The position numbers and the translations under genes were made by a program. Positions 1 through 8,183 of a DNA stretch of 64,000 nt are shown in pieces; the first letter of the stretch is position 1, and each line of letters starts with the position of its first letter. The notes beneath the pieces are model-generated. The model was given only the letters and a program-made list of their open reading frames with translations, was not told the DNA's origin and searched no databases. This DNA comes from Microbacteriaceae bacterium (lineage in GTDB: Bacteria; Actinomycetota; Actinomycetes; Actinomycetales; Microbacteriaceae): NCBI GenBank assembly GCA_019638805.1, contig JAHBTA010000007.1, positions 1 to 64,000 on the forward strand, given 5' to 3'.

Positions 1-1
1 C

Positions 2-895
2 GTCATCGGCGCCGACGGGTCGGGGACAGCCCACTCTGGCGCGGCGGTGGCACGCATTCCGGCGGCGCCGCTCGAGCAGACCCTGGAGAAGGTTGTGCAG
101 CTAGCGACGGCCCTCGCGAACCGACATGGCGAGGCGGTGGTGCTGGAGGTGGAGGACCCCGAGGGTGCTTTCACCGCGACCGTCGAAGGAAGCGGTGCCG
201 TGACGATCCGCCGGCACGACTCCCGCGGCACCGCCCGCCACGTCGCATCTCCACTCGTCGACGCCCGCCCTGCAGGGGACCGCCTCGCCGCTGCCGCGGA
301 ACCCTCGGACGATCCCGCCGATTGCGAGCTCGATCAGATGCTGCCGATGGCGGACCGGTACGTGGCGGTGCTGCGGTTCTCCTCCGGACTGGTCACCCAC
401 CTCACCGACCGTGCGTGGTTGGTGCGGGCATCGTCGACGGCGGCGGGCCAGCCGCCGTGGTCGACAACGCGCACCGAACCGCATCCCGCGGCCGGCGACG
501 AGGTGCACGGAACGCCCCACCTCGACGGCCCCGAACTGCGCCTCACCGTCTCGGAAGACCGTTACCCAATTCCGGTCCGTCGGCAGCGTCGAACTCTCGT
601 CGCCCACCCAGGTGAGACGGTCGTCCTGGTCGACGACGATGCGCTCCTGCTCGGCGGCGACAATGCGATGACCGTCGCCGTCCACGACACCCGCACAGAG
701 TCGGAGAGCGACGACGCAACCGAGGAGCAACCCGAGGGTCCGGCGCCCGCGATCCGCGGCCTGTGGGGTCGCATGATCGGACGCATTCGCGCGAACCACG
801 ACGACGGCACGCCAGCACCCCCGGAACCGCCCATCACTGTTGCCCCGGCCGTATCGCCCGACGGCCGCGTTGACACGGCGACGCGGGGCGCATGA
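2..895 (+). CDS. Hypothetical protein, FHA-like C-terminal part (5' end outside window)
   Basis: The frame is open from base 2, so the gene probably begins upstream; the first internal GTG is at 47. The first ~75 residues (DGSGTAHSG, a long helix, then a strand ending in GAVT) align by eye with the N-terminal region of the FHA protein at 30469 (DGSATANVAG ... GEVT). The stretch VAHPGETVVLVDDDALLLGG resembles the last strands of that FHA fold, but the classical GR, SxxH and SGNGT residues are not present. The C-terminal ~70 residues are acidic, then Pro-rich. I read it as a diverged paralogue of the conjugation-locus FHA protein; the function is unknown. Confidence 0.6.
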   Translation, partial: VIGADGSGTAHSGAAVARIPAAPLEQTLEKVVQLATALANRHGEAVVLEVEDPEGAFTATVEGSGAVTIRRHDSRGTARHVASPLVDARPAGDRLAAAAEPSDDPADCELDQMLPMADRYVAVLRFSSGLVTHLTDRAWLVRASSTAAGQPPWSTTRTEPHPAAGDEVHGTPHLDGPELRLTVSEDRYPIPVRRQRRTLVAHPGETVVLVDDDALLLGGDNAMTVAVHDTRTESESDDATEEQPEGPAPAIRGLWGRMIGRIRANHDDGTPAPPEPPITVAPAVSPDGRVDTATRGA

Positions 896-1008
896 CCGGC
901 GACGAAAGGTACCACGCCACCGTGCGGGGGAAACTTCATCGGGGGCACCGCGTCATGGAATGCGCCGCGGATGCTCTCCTACGTATGCCAGGGTCCGTGG
1001 GGGCCTGA
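892..1008 (+). CDS. Possible small translationally coupled protein (38 aa)
   Basis: The ATG overlaps the upstream stop in an ATGA arrangement, which suggests translational coupling. The product is short and basic (MTGDERYHATVRGKLHRGHR ...) and has no recognised domain. The only support is the overlap and the uninterrupted frame, so this could be chance. Confidence 0.25.
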   Translation: MTGDERYHATVRGKLHRGHRVMECAADALLRMPGSVGA

Positions 1009-1183
1009 CGGGTCGATCGACACCATTTCGGGTTGGTGCGATGACCCAACGGCAGACGGTAGCGACTACGGGTTTGTTGTCTATTGTCGGCCGTGGTGGC
1101 GTCGGACCGGTTCCGGCCGACGCCACCCCCATCTCCCCGCCGACAGCCGGTCACGATCCCGGACTGAACGACTCTCACTTGCC

Positions 1184-1441
1184 GTGAGGTATCGCACTTT
1201 CAAGGTTCCGGCTCCGCTGACGCCGCGCCAGCTGGTCACGATCGCCCTGTACGCCAACGGCGTGTCACTGCCTCAGATCGGTGAGATCCTCGGCAGCCGC
1301 CCGAGCACGGTGAAGGGCAACGTTCGCCTCGCCCGCCGTCGGATGGGGGCCTCGGCAGGCGTACCGCGGGTGCTCCTCGCGGAAGCGGTTGAAGCGCACG
1401 TCACCGCACACCCGACCGTCCCGTCCTCGCAACAGCCGTAG
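1184..1441 (+). CDS. Small LuxR-type helix-turn-helix protein
   Basis: The frame is open from 971, but only the last ~85 residues look like protein. PLTPRQLVTIALYANGVSLP followed by IGEILGSRPSTVKGNVRLAR matches the LuxR/sigma-70 region 4 HTH (TxRQ ... A.G.s..eIa..L..S..TVk.hv...). I chose GTG 1184 because it begins just before the HTH; upstream residues are Arg/Pro-rich and unconvincing. There is no receiver or ligand domain, so it would be a stand-alone DNA-binding protein. The target is unknown. Confidence 0.55.
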   Translation: MRYRTFKVPAPLTPRQLVTIALYANGVSLPQIGEILGSRPSTVKGNVRLARRRMGASAGVPRVLLAEAVEAHVTAHPTVPSSQQP

Positions 1442-1504
1442 CGGGAGCGGCGCCCGAGGCCCGAGTCGCGAACGATCAACGCTCGTCAAAGCGGAGCCGC
1501 GCTC

Positions 1505-1544
1505 AGTCGACGTTGGGTCATCCGAGTCGACGTTGGGTCATCCG
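1505..1544 (+). repeat. 20-bp perfect tandem duplication
   Basis: The 20-mer beginning AGTCGACGTTGGGTCATC occurs twice head to tail (1505-1524 and 1525-1544). The second copy contains the stop codon of the minus-strand TfoX-like gene, so the duplication lies at that gene's 3' end. Confidence 0.9.
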
Positions 1545-1885
1545 ACGTTGTTGGCTCTCGCGTAGAAGATTGCCGCGACCAGCAGGTCGGAGTTGTCGTC
1601 AAGCGACTGCGTAGATCCGGGAATCTGAACCCACTCACGCATCGGGGCGCGGCCTGGTGGCTGAAACCTGGTCACCCGCCCGGTGTCGACGCTCAGCCGC
1701 GCGATTTCCTCCGGAACACGCAGTGCAATGCTCGACCCGTACACGCAGGCAGCCATCTTCTGCCCCACGAATACGGCGGGACTGCCGAACATGACGCCCC
1801 GACGTACGGCGCGGTCCACCGCCTCCGCTCTCATTTCGAGTTGCTCGAACAGAGCTTGGTCGTGGGTTGTGGTCTGATCGGTCAC
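1538..1885 (-). CDS. TfoX/Sxy family N-terminal domain protein
   Basis: About 115 residues. Motifs such as RRGVMFGSPAVFVGQKMAAC, the strand YGSSIALRVPEEI and the ending FQPPGRAPMREWVQIP are those of the stand-alone TfoX N-terminal domain common in actinobacteria (m-FG ... mf.gl.g..l.lRl ... f.p.pg.pm.eyv.lp). The longer open frame upstream runs back into the dioxygenase in a wrong frame, so I place the start at GTG 1885. In gamma-proteobacteria Sxy/TfoX activates competence genes; these short actinobacterial homologues have no established role. The tandem repeat at 1505-1544 ends the gene. Confidence 0.7.
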   Translation of the reverse strand: MTDQTTTHDQALFEQLEMRAEAVDRAVRRGVMFGSPAVFVGQKMAACVYGSSIALRVPEEIARLSVDTGRVTRFQPPGRAPMREWVQIPGSTQSLDDNSDLLVAAIFYARANNVG

Positions 1886-2914
1886 GCCGTGGTCCCTCCG
1901 TTGCGGGTCCGGCGAGAAGGCACTCCCGCCATGTGCGCCGAGCCCTGCTGCTGACGAATGTGGCGGTGACGCATGGGGGCTAGTTTCCCGGACCCGCCGG
2001 CGCGCCACTGGTGCCCGGAGTGGTGGTCGTGTCGACCGCCACCGTGAGCGCCACCCGATACCCGGCCGCGACGTCGCCGGTGACGGTGGCGAGCTGAAGT
2101 TCTCCGCCGTCGTCGCCGAACACGTTGTCGCTATCGAGCGTGATCTGGGCCAGGTTCCCGGCCGATCCGCTGTATTCGGACGTGGTGTACACGTCGTCGC
2201 ACATCGCCGCAGGCAAGGCGACTTGAGAGGTGGCGAATCGCGGCCGTCGAGTCGGTGATCGATGCGACATCCGGGTACACCTCGAAATGGATGTGCGGCC
2301 ACCGTCCCGAGTAGCAACCCGGCACGATCGAATCGAACGACACCGTCCCGTCCGAGCCGGCCACCTGGACACCGCGCAGGTAGGTTTCGCCTTCAATCCC
2401 GGTGGAGTACATCGAGTAGCCGCCCTGGGCATCGCAGTGCCACACATACACGGCGACACCCTCGAAGGGAACGTCCCCCTGGGCCATATCGAGCAGCGTG
2501 AGCGTCAACACCATCGGCACACCCACCGCCGCGGTGCCACCGTCGAGGCTGCCGGTGATGTCCCGTCGAACAACGCCTGCCTGCTCGAGCACGTCCGGGC
2601 CGTTGGACCCGTCGCCCGGGTACGGGCCCGCCGTCTCCTCGGGGATTTCCCCGGAAGTACTTCCCGTCGCGGAGCTGCTCGGCGTGCTGGTGGGTGTGGC
2701 GACCGTGGTGGTGGGCGCGCACGCGGCGAGAGCCGCAGACAGGCCTCCCAACCCCACCAGTGTGAGCGCACCGCGCCGGCTCACCAGCGTCTCCAGATCG
2801 AACCGCGCCCCCTGGTCGACCACCGGCTCGTCGGGGCGCGGCAAGGGGACTGCTGAAGGTTGAGGGGACTCCTGATCTGTGGTGACGAGGGTTGCCGCTG
2901 GAAGGATGTTCACT

Positions 2915-3199
2915 GTGCCAAGGCCCTATCCGAAGGAGTTCCGGGACGATGTCGTCGCGATCGCGCGGCGTCGTGAGGTGTCGTTCGCGCAGGTCGCGAA
3001 GGATTTCGGGATCTCCGAGACGTGTGTCCAGAACTGGGTTCGCAAGGCCGAGATCGATGACGGTGTCAAGCCGGGGACGACGACGGCCGAGCATGCCGAG
3101 AACCGTGAGTTGAAGAAGCGGGTTCGGCTGCTCGAGCAGGAGAACGAGGTGCTGCGTCGCGCGGCTGCGTATCTGTCGCAGGGTGCGATCCCAAAATGA
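2915..3199 (+). CDS. IS3-family transposase OrfA (HTH subunit)
   Basis: 94 residues. VPRPYPKEFRDDVVAIARRR followed by SFAQVAKDFGISETCVQNWV is the HTH_Tnp_1 domain that binds the element ends. The C-terminal half (ENRELKKRVRLLEQENEVL) is the leucine-zipper-like helix used for multimerisation. I chose GTG 2915 (GGAAGG about 9 nt upstream); ATG 2906 is an alternative. The stop overlaps the orfB start in CCAAAATGATG, which allows re-initiation or a programmed -1 shift to give the OrfAB fusion. Confidence 0.9.
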   Translation: MPRPYPKEFRDDVVAIARRREVSFAQVAKDFGISETCVQNWVRKAEIDDGVKPGTTTAEHAENRELKKRVRLLEQENEVLRRAAAYLSQGAIPK

Positions 3200-4080
3200 T
3201 GTACCCGCTCGTCCGCGAGCTGGCCGCGGCCGGCGCCCCTGTCAGGGTGCCGGTCGCGGTGACGTGTCGGGTGCTGGGGTTCCGCAAGCAGCCCTACTAC
3301 CGGTGGTTGGCTGATCCGGTCTCGGATCGGGACTGGGACGAAGCGCACCTGATCGACGCCGCTCGGGATGCTCATGTCCAGGATCCGACGTTCGGTTATC
3401 GGCTGATCGCGGACGAGCTCGCCGACCTCGGGTTCGCCGCCTCGGAGCGACGCGTGTGGCGACTGTGCTCGGACAACGGAATTGTCTCGACGATCGGCCG
3501 CCGTCGGCGAGGCAAGGGCACCCGGCCGGGCCCGCCGGTGCATGACGACCGGGTGCAGCGGGACTTCACCGCGGCTGCCCCGAATCGGCTCTGGCTGACC
3601 GACATCACCGAACACTGGACCGGCGAGGGCAAGCTCTACTGCTGCGCGGTGAAGGACGTGTTCTCCAACCGGATCGTGGGCTATTCCATCGCCGAGCGGA
3701 TGACGGCGGACCTCGCCGTCGCGGCGTTGCGGATGGCGATCCAACGCCGCCGACCCGTCGGGACGACGGTCCACTCGGACAGGGGCAGTCAGTTTCGAAG
3801 TCGACGCTTCGTGCTCGAACTGCACCGCCACGGGCTCATCGGATCGATGGGTCGTGTGGGCGCCGCCGGCGACAACGCGGCCATGGAATCGTTCTTCGCC
3901 CTGCTGCAGAAGAACGTCCTGAACTCCCGCACATGGTCGACCCGCACCGAGCTGCGACTCGCGATCGTCACCTGGATCGAAGCCGTCTACCACCGCCGAC
4001 GCCGACAACGATCACTCGGCCGATTGACCCCCATCGAATTCGAGACCATCATGACCACACGAGCCGCATCCGCGGCCTAA
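3196..4080 (+). CDS. IS3-family transposase OrfB (DDE catalytic subunit)
   Basis: 294 residues. HTH_21-like region (FGYRLIADELADLGFAASER), then an rve integrase core. The catalytic triad is visible: D136 (WLTDITEH), D195 (HSDRGSQF) and E231 (MESFFALLQKN), with the 35-residue D-to-E spacing typical of IS3. The C-terminus ends with the usual YHRRRRQRSLGRLTPIEFE motif. The full-length gene looks intact, so the element may still be active. Confidence 0.95.
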   Translation: MMYPLVRELAAAGAPVRVPVAVTCRVLGFRKQPYYRWLADPVSDRDWDEAHLIDAARDAHVQDPTFGYRLIADELADLGFAASERRVWRLCSDNGIVSTIGRRRRGKGTRPGPPVHDDRVQRDFTAAAPNRLWLTDITEHWTGEGKLYCCAVKDVFSNRIVGYSIAERMTADLAVAALRMAIQRRRPVGTTVHSDRGSQFRSRRFVLELHRHGLIGSMGRVGAAGDNAAMESFFALLQKNVLNSRTWSTRTELRLAIVTWIEAVYHRRRRQRSLGRLTPIEFETIMTTRAASAA

Positions 4081-4153
4081 CCGGAAGAGTCACCAAGACC
4101 TTCAGCAGTCCCAAGCGCCTCCCCTCGTAGGTCGGTCCGGTGCTGGAATCCAC

Positions 4154-4786
4154 AGGAATAGGGTGGTCGAGCAACGCAGCCTCCACAGGGTCGGGTCGAT
4201 ACGGTCAGCGGCTCATCGGTGAGCGGGGCCGGTGCCCGGGATCAGTCGAAACACCGGCCCCTGGACGGGTTCGAAGGAAACGCACTGTTCCCCCGTCCTT
4301 CTGCCAGTGCGGCCCGGGAGCGTGGAACGTCCGGACCGCACCGGGAGCGGGGCCTCGCTGGGATGAGACCCCATCACCGATGGAGAGTCGACCGCCGCCA
4401 GATCATGACTCGGCCGCGTCGACTGTTCACGCGTGCGGCATCCGGCCCGGCGACAGTCGTGGTCGCCGGGCCAGAGCTGGTCAGGTCAGGTCAGGCGCCT
4501 ACCTGTTCAACAAGGTCGGCGCCTGAGAACGACGCCACCTGACCGGAGCGTCGTGTTCCGGGCGAGCCCGGCCTTTCCGAATCCGTCCGCGAATCGCCAA
4601 CAGGAACAGCTCCGGTCGCCGGAAGGGGCCCGCTGGCCTCGGGAAGGCTCGACGCATCCGAAGATTCCTCTCGGGTCTTGCGTCATGTTCCGCTCCACCT
4701 TCACTCACATTAAGTACCCGCTGCCCTACAGCCTGAAGTCGGCCGCTTGCGGCGATTGCCGACACCCGGCTCGTGCAAAGACCCGA
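4154..4786 (+). other. Long intergenic/upstream stretch with no supported gene
   Basis: Between the interrupted dioxygenase start and the surface-protein start. A plus frame is open from 4433 into the surface gene, but its translation (Arg/Pro/Ser-rich, no domain) does not look coding. A short GTCAG tandem lies near 4478-4496. I see no clear promoter or RNA gene. Confidence 0.4.
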
Positions 4787-6742
4787 ATGGACAATGACAT
4801 GGTTCCTGCGCTCGTCCGCTCTGCCTTCCGCCCACACGACCGGCACGTCGGGGAGGTGGTAGCCAGCGGCGCGATCGACCCGACCTCCGGAGCAGCGACC
4901 CGACGGGCCGGCTCTGCGCGGGCGCGGAAGCCGAGACGTAGGGTGCTTGCCGTAGTGCTGGTGCCCGCCTTCTCGGTGGCAGGAGTCGTCGCCGGCGCAA
5001 CACCTGCGTTCGCCGATGCGGATCCCGACTTCAGGGACTTCTGGAACGACGCCACGTCGGACTACCAGACCCACACGATCGACGGCATCGACTGGACGTT
5101 CGACTACGACGAGGGCTCGATGTGGGATGGCATCCCCGACGTCTACAGCTACGAAGGGGACCCCGCGTGGGAGAACCAGCACTGCAACGCCGACTACCAC
5201 GGCGCCCTGAGATGGACCAACGACACGGATCTCCAACGAACTCCCACCAACACCGGCACCGATCCGACCACTCCGGGCAATGACCCGGAGGATTGGCTCG
5301 AGCCGTTCGTGCTCACGCCCGACCAGCCGATCATCGTCGATGAGTTCACCGTCGGCTCGATCCAGACTCTCAGCCCCCATCTGGATTCGGCGCGCGTCGA
5401 GCGGTTGTGGATTCGCGCCTACGACACCTCCGACAACCTCGTCGCTCCGGTGACGTCCTCGGCCAGCCATGTGGTCTGTGCTGATAGCGGGATCGTCGAC
5501 GGCCTCGATCCGATCGTCGACACCACGACGTTCGTCGACACCGCCTTTGTCTATCCACAGGACACGCGGCCCGATGTATTCGGGGCGGGAACCCTCGGCT
5601 ACGGCGAGACCCTCATCGCGCGGATCGAGGTGTTCTTCGCCGTACCCCCGCCCGGCTCGGCGAACGTCAACTACCAAAAGGCGCTGAACGGGCAGGGGCG
5701 CGGCAGTGTCACGCTCAACGTGTTCACGGCCAGAACCCCCGGGCTGTCGATTGTGAAGGTGGATGAGTTTGGGAATGATGCGAACGATTCGGGGTCGCCG
5801 GTTGTTGTGACTGGTGGCAGCGTGGATGTCGAGTACACGATCACGAATGAGGGTTTGGAGCCGTTGTTCGGGGTTGTGGTGACGGACACGATTGATGCGG
5901 GTGCTGCTGAGGTGACGGGGATGCAGTGCACGTTCCCGGGTGATCTGGGGTCGACGGCTGGTGTTCAGGACGGGTCTGGGGACTGGTCGGTGACCTGGGC
6001 GAACAATGCGGATCCGGATGCTGCGGGGTTTGTTGCGTTTGCGGTTGATGCGAGTTTCGAGTGTGTGGCGACGGTGACGGGTGTGACGTCTGACCTGCAC
6101 ACGAACACGGGTGCGGTCAGTGGTGTCGGGTTGACGTCGGAAGAGGAAGTTGACGACGATGACCCGTACAACGCTGTGCGTGGTTCGGTGTCGGTGGGTG
6201 ACTTTGTGTGGTTTGACGAGGACCACGATGGGATTCAGGACGACGGCGACGGTTCGGGTATCGATGGGGTCGTGTTGCAGCTGAGGGGTCCCGATGGGCT
6301 TCCGGTGACCGATGTGGACGGCAACCCGGTCGGGAACGTGACCACCGCCGGTGGTGGGGCGTACTTGTTCGAGAACCTGCCGATCCTGGCGTCCGGTCAG
6401 TCGTACACGGTGACGATCGTGTCGGGTGTGCCCAGCGGGTACGCGCCGACGTTGCCGAACGAGGGTGGCGACACTGCAGTGGATTCCTCGACGACCTCGG
6501 AGTCGTCGGGTGACCTGACCACTGATGGTGCCGAGGACCTCACACTCGACTTCGGATTCTGGCTGCCCCCGCTGCCGACACTGCCGGAGGTGCTCGGACT
6601 CACCGGTGGGGTCGTCCCGTGGCCGGGAGCGTTGCTCGCGTTCCTCGCCATCACCGCGGGCGGTCTCGCCGTTGCGGCGGGAGCGGTTCTCGGCCAACGA
6701 CGTCGAGGGGGCCCGAACAGTCCTCGCGCGATCACCCGATGA
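4787..6742 (+). CDS. Wall-anchored surface protein with DUF11-like and SdrD B-like domains
   Basis: About 651 residues from ATG 4787 (ATG 4799 is also possible; no strong ribosome site). A basic run plus hydrophobic core RRRVLAVVLVPAFSVAGVVA ending ATPAFADAD is the signal peptide. A unique N-terminal region follows, then a DUF11-like beta domain (GLSIVKVDEFGND ... YTITNEGLEP) and an SdrD B-like domain (VSVGDFVWFDEDHDGIQDDG). The tail is LGLTGG, a hydrophobic segment and QRRRGG, an LxxTG-type sorting signal as used by actinobacterial class E sortases, so the protein should be wall- or membrane-anchored. Roughly 5745-6300 uses many more T-ending codons than its flanks, suggesting an imported domain. 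Confidence 0.85.
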   Translation: MDNDMVPALVRSAFRPHDRHVGEVVASGAIDPTSGAATRRAGSARARKPRRRVLAVVLVPAFSVAGVVAGATPAFADADPDFRDFWNDATSDYQTHTIDGIDWTFDYDEGSMWDGIPDVYSYEGDPAWENQHCNADYHGALRWTNDTDLQRTPTNTGTDPTTPGNDPEDWLEPFVLTPDQPIIVDEFTVGSIQTLSPHLDSARVERLWIRAYDTSDNLVAPVTSSASHVVCADSGIVDGLDPIVDTTTFVDTAFVYPQDTRPDVFGAGTLGYGETLIARIEVFFAVPPPGSANVNYQKALNGQGRGSVTLNVFTARTPGLSIVKVDEFGNDANDSGSPVVVTGGSVDVEYTITNEGLEPLFGVVVTDTIDAGAAEVTGMQCTFPGDLGSTAGVQDGSGDWSVTWANNADPDAAGFVAFAVDASFECVATVTGVTSDLHTNTGAVSGVGLTSEEEVDDDDPYNAVRGSVSVGDFVWFDEDHDGIQDDGDGSGIDGVVLQLRGPDGLPVTDVDGNPVGNVTTAGGGAYLFENLPILASGQSYTVTIVSGVPSGYAPTLPNEGGDTAVDSSTTSESSGDLTTDGAEDLTLDFGFWLPPLPTLPEVLGLTGGVVPWPGALLAFLAITAGGLAVAAGAVLGQRRRGGPNSPRAITR

Positions 6743-6919
6743 TCCTCGACGGCGCCGGAGCGGCGGTGGCGCCTTGGAGTGCCCGCGTCGCCCGGAGCCG
6801 TCGGCGTCGTCACTCGGCGGTCTGTGCCCGCTCGAACGGCGCGAGGCGTGCGATCGGAGCGAACTTCTCGCCGCTCGGGAGGTAGGCGTGGGGATCGGGA
6901 CGTACGCCGATTGGGCTTC

Positions 6920-7225
6920 GGTCATAGCACCCGCACCGCCTACGAGCTCGTGCGGGGCGACACCTACCTGGTGCGGATCTACCTGTACGGGAGTGACATC
7001 GTGACCCCCGACCCTCCGGCATCCCCGACCTCGGTGGTGCTGGACGACATGTATCTCGCCTTCGACGTCTGCGGATACTCGATCTCGGGCACCGTGTTCA
7101 CCGACTTCACCGACGACGGCGTCGTCAACGGAAGCCCGATCACCACCGCGGATGGCGAGCAGCTCTACGCCTACCTCGTCTCACCCGCCAGCACTCGGGG
7201 AACAGCCATTCGGTGCCGGCGTTGA
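6920..7225 (+). pseudogene. Remnant of a second surface protein
   Basis: The frame from about 6920 reads TAYELVRGDTYLVRIYLYG, then YLAFDVCGYSISGTVFTDFT and TTADGEQLYAYLVSPA. The GYSISGTVFxD ... GxxLYAxLV pattern is typical of Cna-B/SdrD-like repeats of bacterial surface proteins. There is no start, signal peptide or anchor, and upstream residues in this frame are Arg/Ser-rich out-of-frame sequence. I read it as a truncated piece of another adhesin-like gene next to the intact one. Confidence 0.6.
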
Positions 7226-7378
7226 CGGTCCGCTGGTTGGCGGGTGCGGCGAAGGGGTCGTGCCGCGGAAACGCAGCCGGCCAGATCGAGTGCAATCCGC
7301 GGTGCGTTCGAGTCGCCGCGAAGGAAAACCCAGGTCAGACAGGTAAATCAGCTGGCCGGGGAGCGTTACCCGGTTTCT

Positions 7379-7405
7379 CTCTATGTGCGGGATTCGCACA
7401 TAGAG
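7379..7405 (+). promoter_or_regulatory. 11-bp perfect hairpin/palindrome upstream of the toxin-antitoxin and R-M genes
   Basis: CTCTATGTGCG, a GGATT spacer and CGCACATAGAG form a perfect inverted repeat in an AT-richer pocket about 80 bp before the first gene of the 7485-12877 cluster. No T-run follows, so it is more likely an operator than a terminator. Confidence 0.6.
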
Positions 7406-7484
7406 TCGTTTCGTTCTGACATAACGCAGATTATCGGCTACGCATTTAGTGTCCACAAATCGCGGCTACATGATAGCGTGAGAT

Positions 7485-7763
7485 GTGGCACCACGGTGGA
7501 CGGACTCGAGTGACAAGCATCAGGTGCCCCGCGACGATCAGGTGTACGCGATCGTGCACCCGACCTACTCCGCTCGAGTCCCCGACGAGGAGAAGGGCGG
7601 CGGTCAGGTGTGGCTCTACATCGGACACCCCCACCCTCAGACTGAGCGCGAAATCGAGGTACTAGTGACGGTATTCGGAGACGGGCGCGAGGCGGTCATC
7701 TTCCATGCGATGGAACTCGGGCCCAAGTACCGCCGCTACAGAGAGGAGCACCCCAATGGTTGA
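7485..7763 (+). CDS. Small BrnT-like toxin candidate
   Basis: 92 residues from GTG 7485. The C-terminal part (VWLYIGHP ... REIEVLVTVFGDGREAVIFHAMELGPKYRRY) resembles the small RelE-fold/BrnT-like proteins ending in HAM...PKYR that are paired with ribbon-helix-helix antitoxins. It overlaps the next gene by 8 bp, which fits an operonic toxin-antitoxin pair. The toxin role is inferred from size, motif and partner; no catalytic residue can be assigned. Confidence 0.6.
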   Translation: MAPRWTDSSDKHQVPRDDQVYAIVHPTYSARVPDEEKGGGQVWLYIGHPHPQTEREIEVLVTVFGDGREAVIFHAMELGPKYRRYREEHPNG

Positions 7764-8112
7764 CACGAAGGACATCGACTACGACGAGCTGGCCGCAAGG
7801 CTAACGGACCCGGACGTTCCGCTGCCTGCGCCCACCGACGTCGCTACCGGCGCCGAGGCTGCCGCTCGTGGCCGCGCGCTCATGGTGCACGAATTCGGCA
7901 GCGAAGAGGCGCTGGACAAGGTGCTTCGACGCGCAGGGCGCACGCGCCTTGGGGAGCACCCCAAGGGGGGCTCCCCAACCGTCCGGGGCCGACTGCCGGA
8001 GGCGGACTTCGCCGCGTTCAAGCGGCTTGAGGAGCGCACCGGCAAGAAGCAGAGCGAGCTTGTACGCGAGGCTGTGCAGCTTCTCCTGGCCGAGCACAAG
8101 ATTGGCGCCTGA
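7756..8112 (+). CDS. Ribbon-helix-helix antitoxin-like protein
   Basis: 118 residues. An acidic N-terminal half (DTKDIDYDELAARLTDPD) precedes a C-terminal RHH-like segment: TVRGRLPEADFAAFKRLEER then GKKQSELVREAVQLLLAEHK, i.e. a beta strand followed by two helices. This is the usual layout of a DNA-binding antitoxin (here with its toxin-binding part probably N-terminal). ATG 7756 lies inside the upstream gene. It probably autoregulates the pair; the hairpin at 7379-7405 is a plausible operator. Confidence 0.65.
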   Translation: MVDTKDIDYDELAARLTDPDVPLPAPTDVATGAEAAARGRALMVHEFGSEEALDKVLRRAGRTRLGEHPKGGSPTVRGRLPEADFAAFKRLEERTGKKQSELVREAVQLLLAEHKIGA

Positions 8113-8183
8113 CGCTCGACGGGGTGCTCGAATCGCCCTAGGTCGCTGCCTGCCGATAGCCTCGCCAGGACCAGGGAGACTCC

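Larger units (their letters stand above)
2846..4112 (+). mobile_element. IS3-family insertion sequence with AAG target duplication
   Basis: Terminal inverted repeats GGGACTGCTGAAGGT (2846-2860) and its complement (4098-4112) enclose overlapping orfA and orfB, total 1,267 bp. The flanking bases 2843-2845 and 4113-4115 are both AAG, a 3-bp target-site duplication as expected for IS3-family elements. The insertion lies inside the dioxygenase gene. Length, two-ORF layout and DD(35)E motif all fit the family. Confidence 0.93.
1980..4153 (-). pseudogene. Intradiol ring-cleavage dioxygenase, split by an IS3 element and frameshifted
   Basis: The body (about 2845 down to 1980) encodes a Tat/lipoprotein-like signal (SRRGALTLVGLGGLSAALAAC) and an intradiol dioxygenase core. 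The four Fe(III) ligands are visible: Tyr in GGYSMYS, Tyr in PGCYSGR and the two His of PHIHFEV. Near 2230 the frame shifts by one base: ITDSTAAI should continue as ATSQVALPAAMCDDVYTT in the next frame. The N-terminus is interrupted by the IS at 2846-4112. Removing the IS and one AAG copy restores a frame reading VDSSTGPTYEGRR-LPRPDEPVVDQG, the usual N-terminus of secreted actinobacterial members. With two lesions the gene is almost certainly dead, unless the frameshift is a sequencing error. Confidence 0.85.

Noticed and set aside
4499-6925. Minus-strand open frame of ~808 codons opposite the surface protein
   Set aside because: Arg/His/Pro-rich translation without domains, exactly antisense to a gene with signal peptide, domains and sorting tail; a GC-driven shadow.
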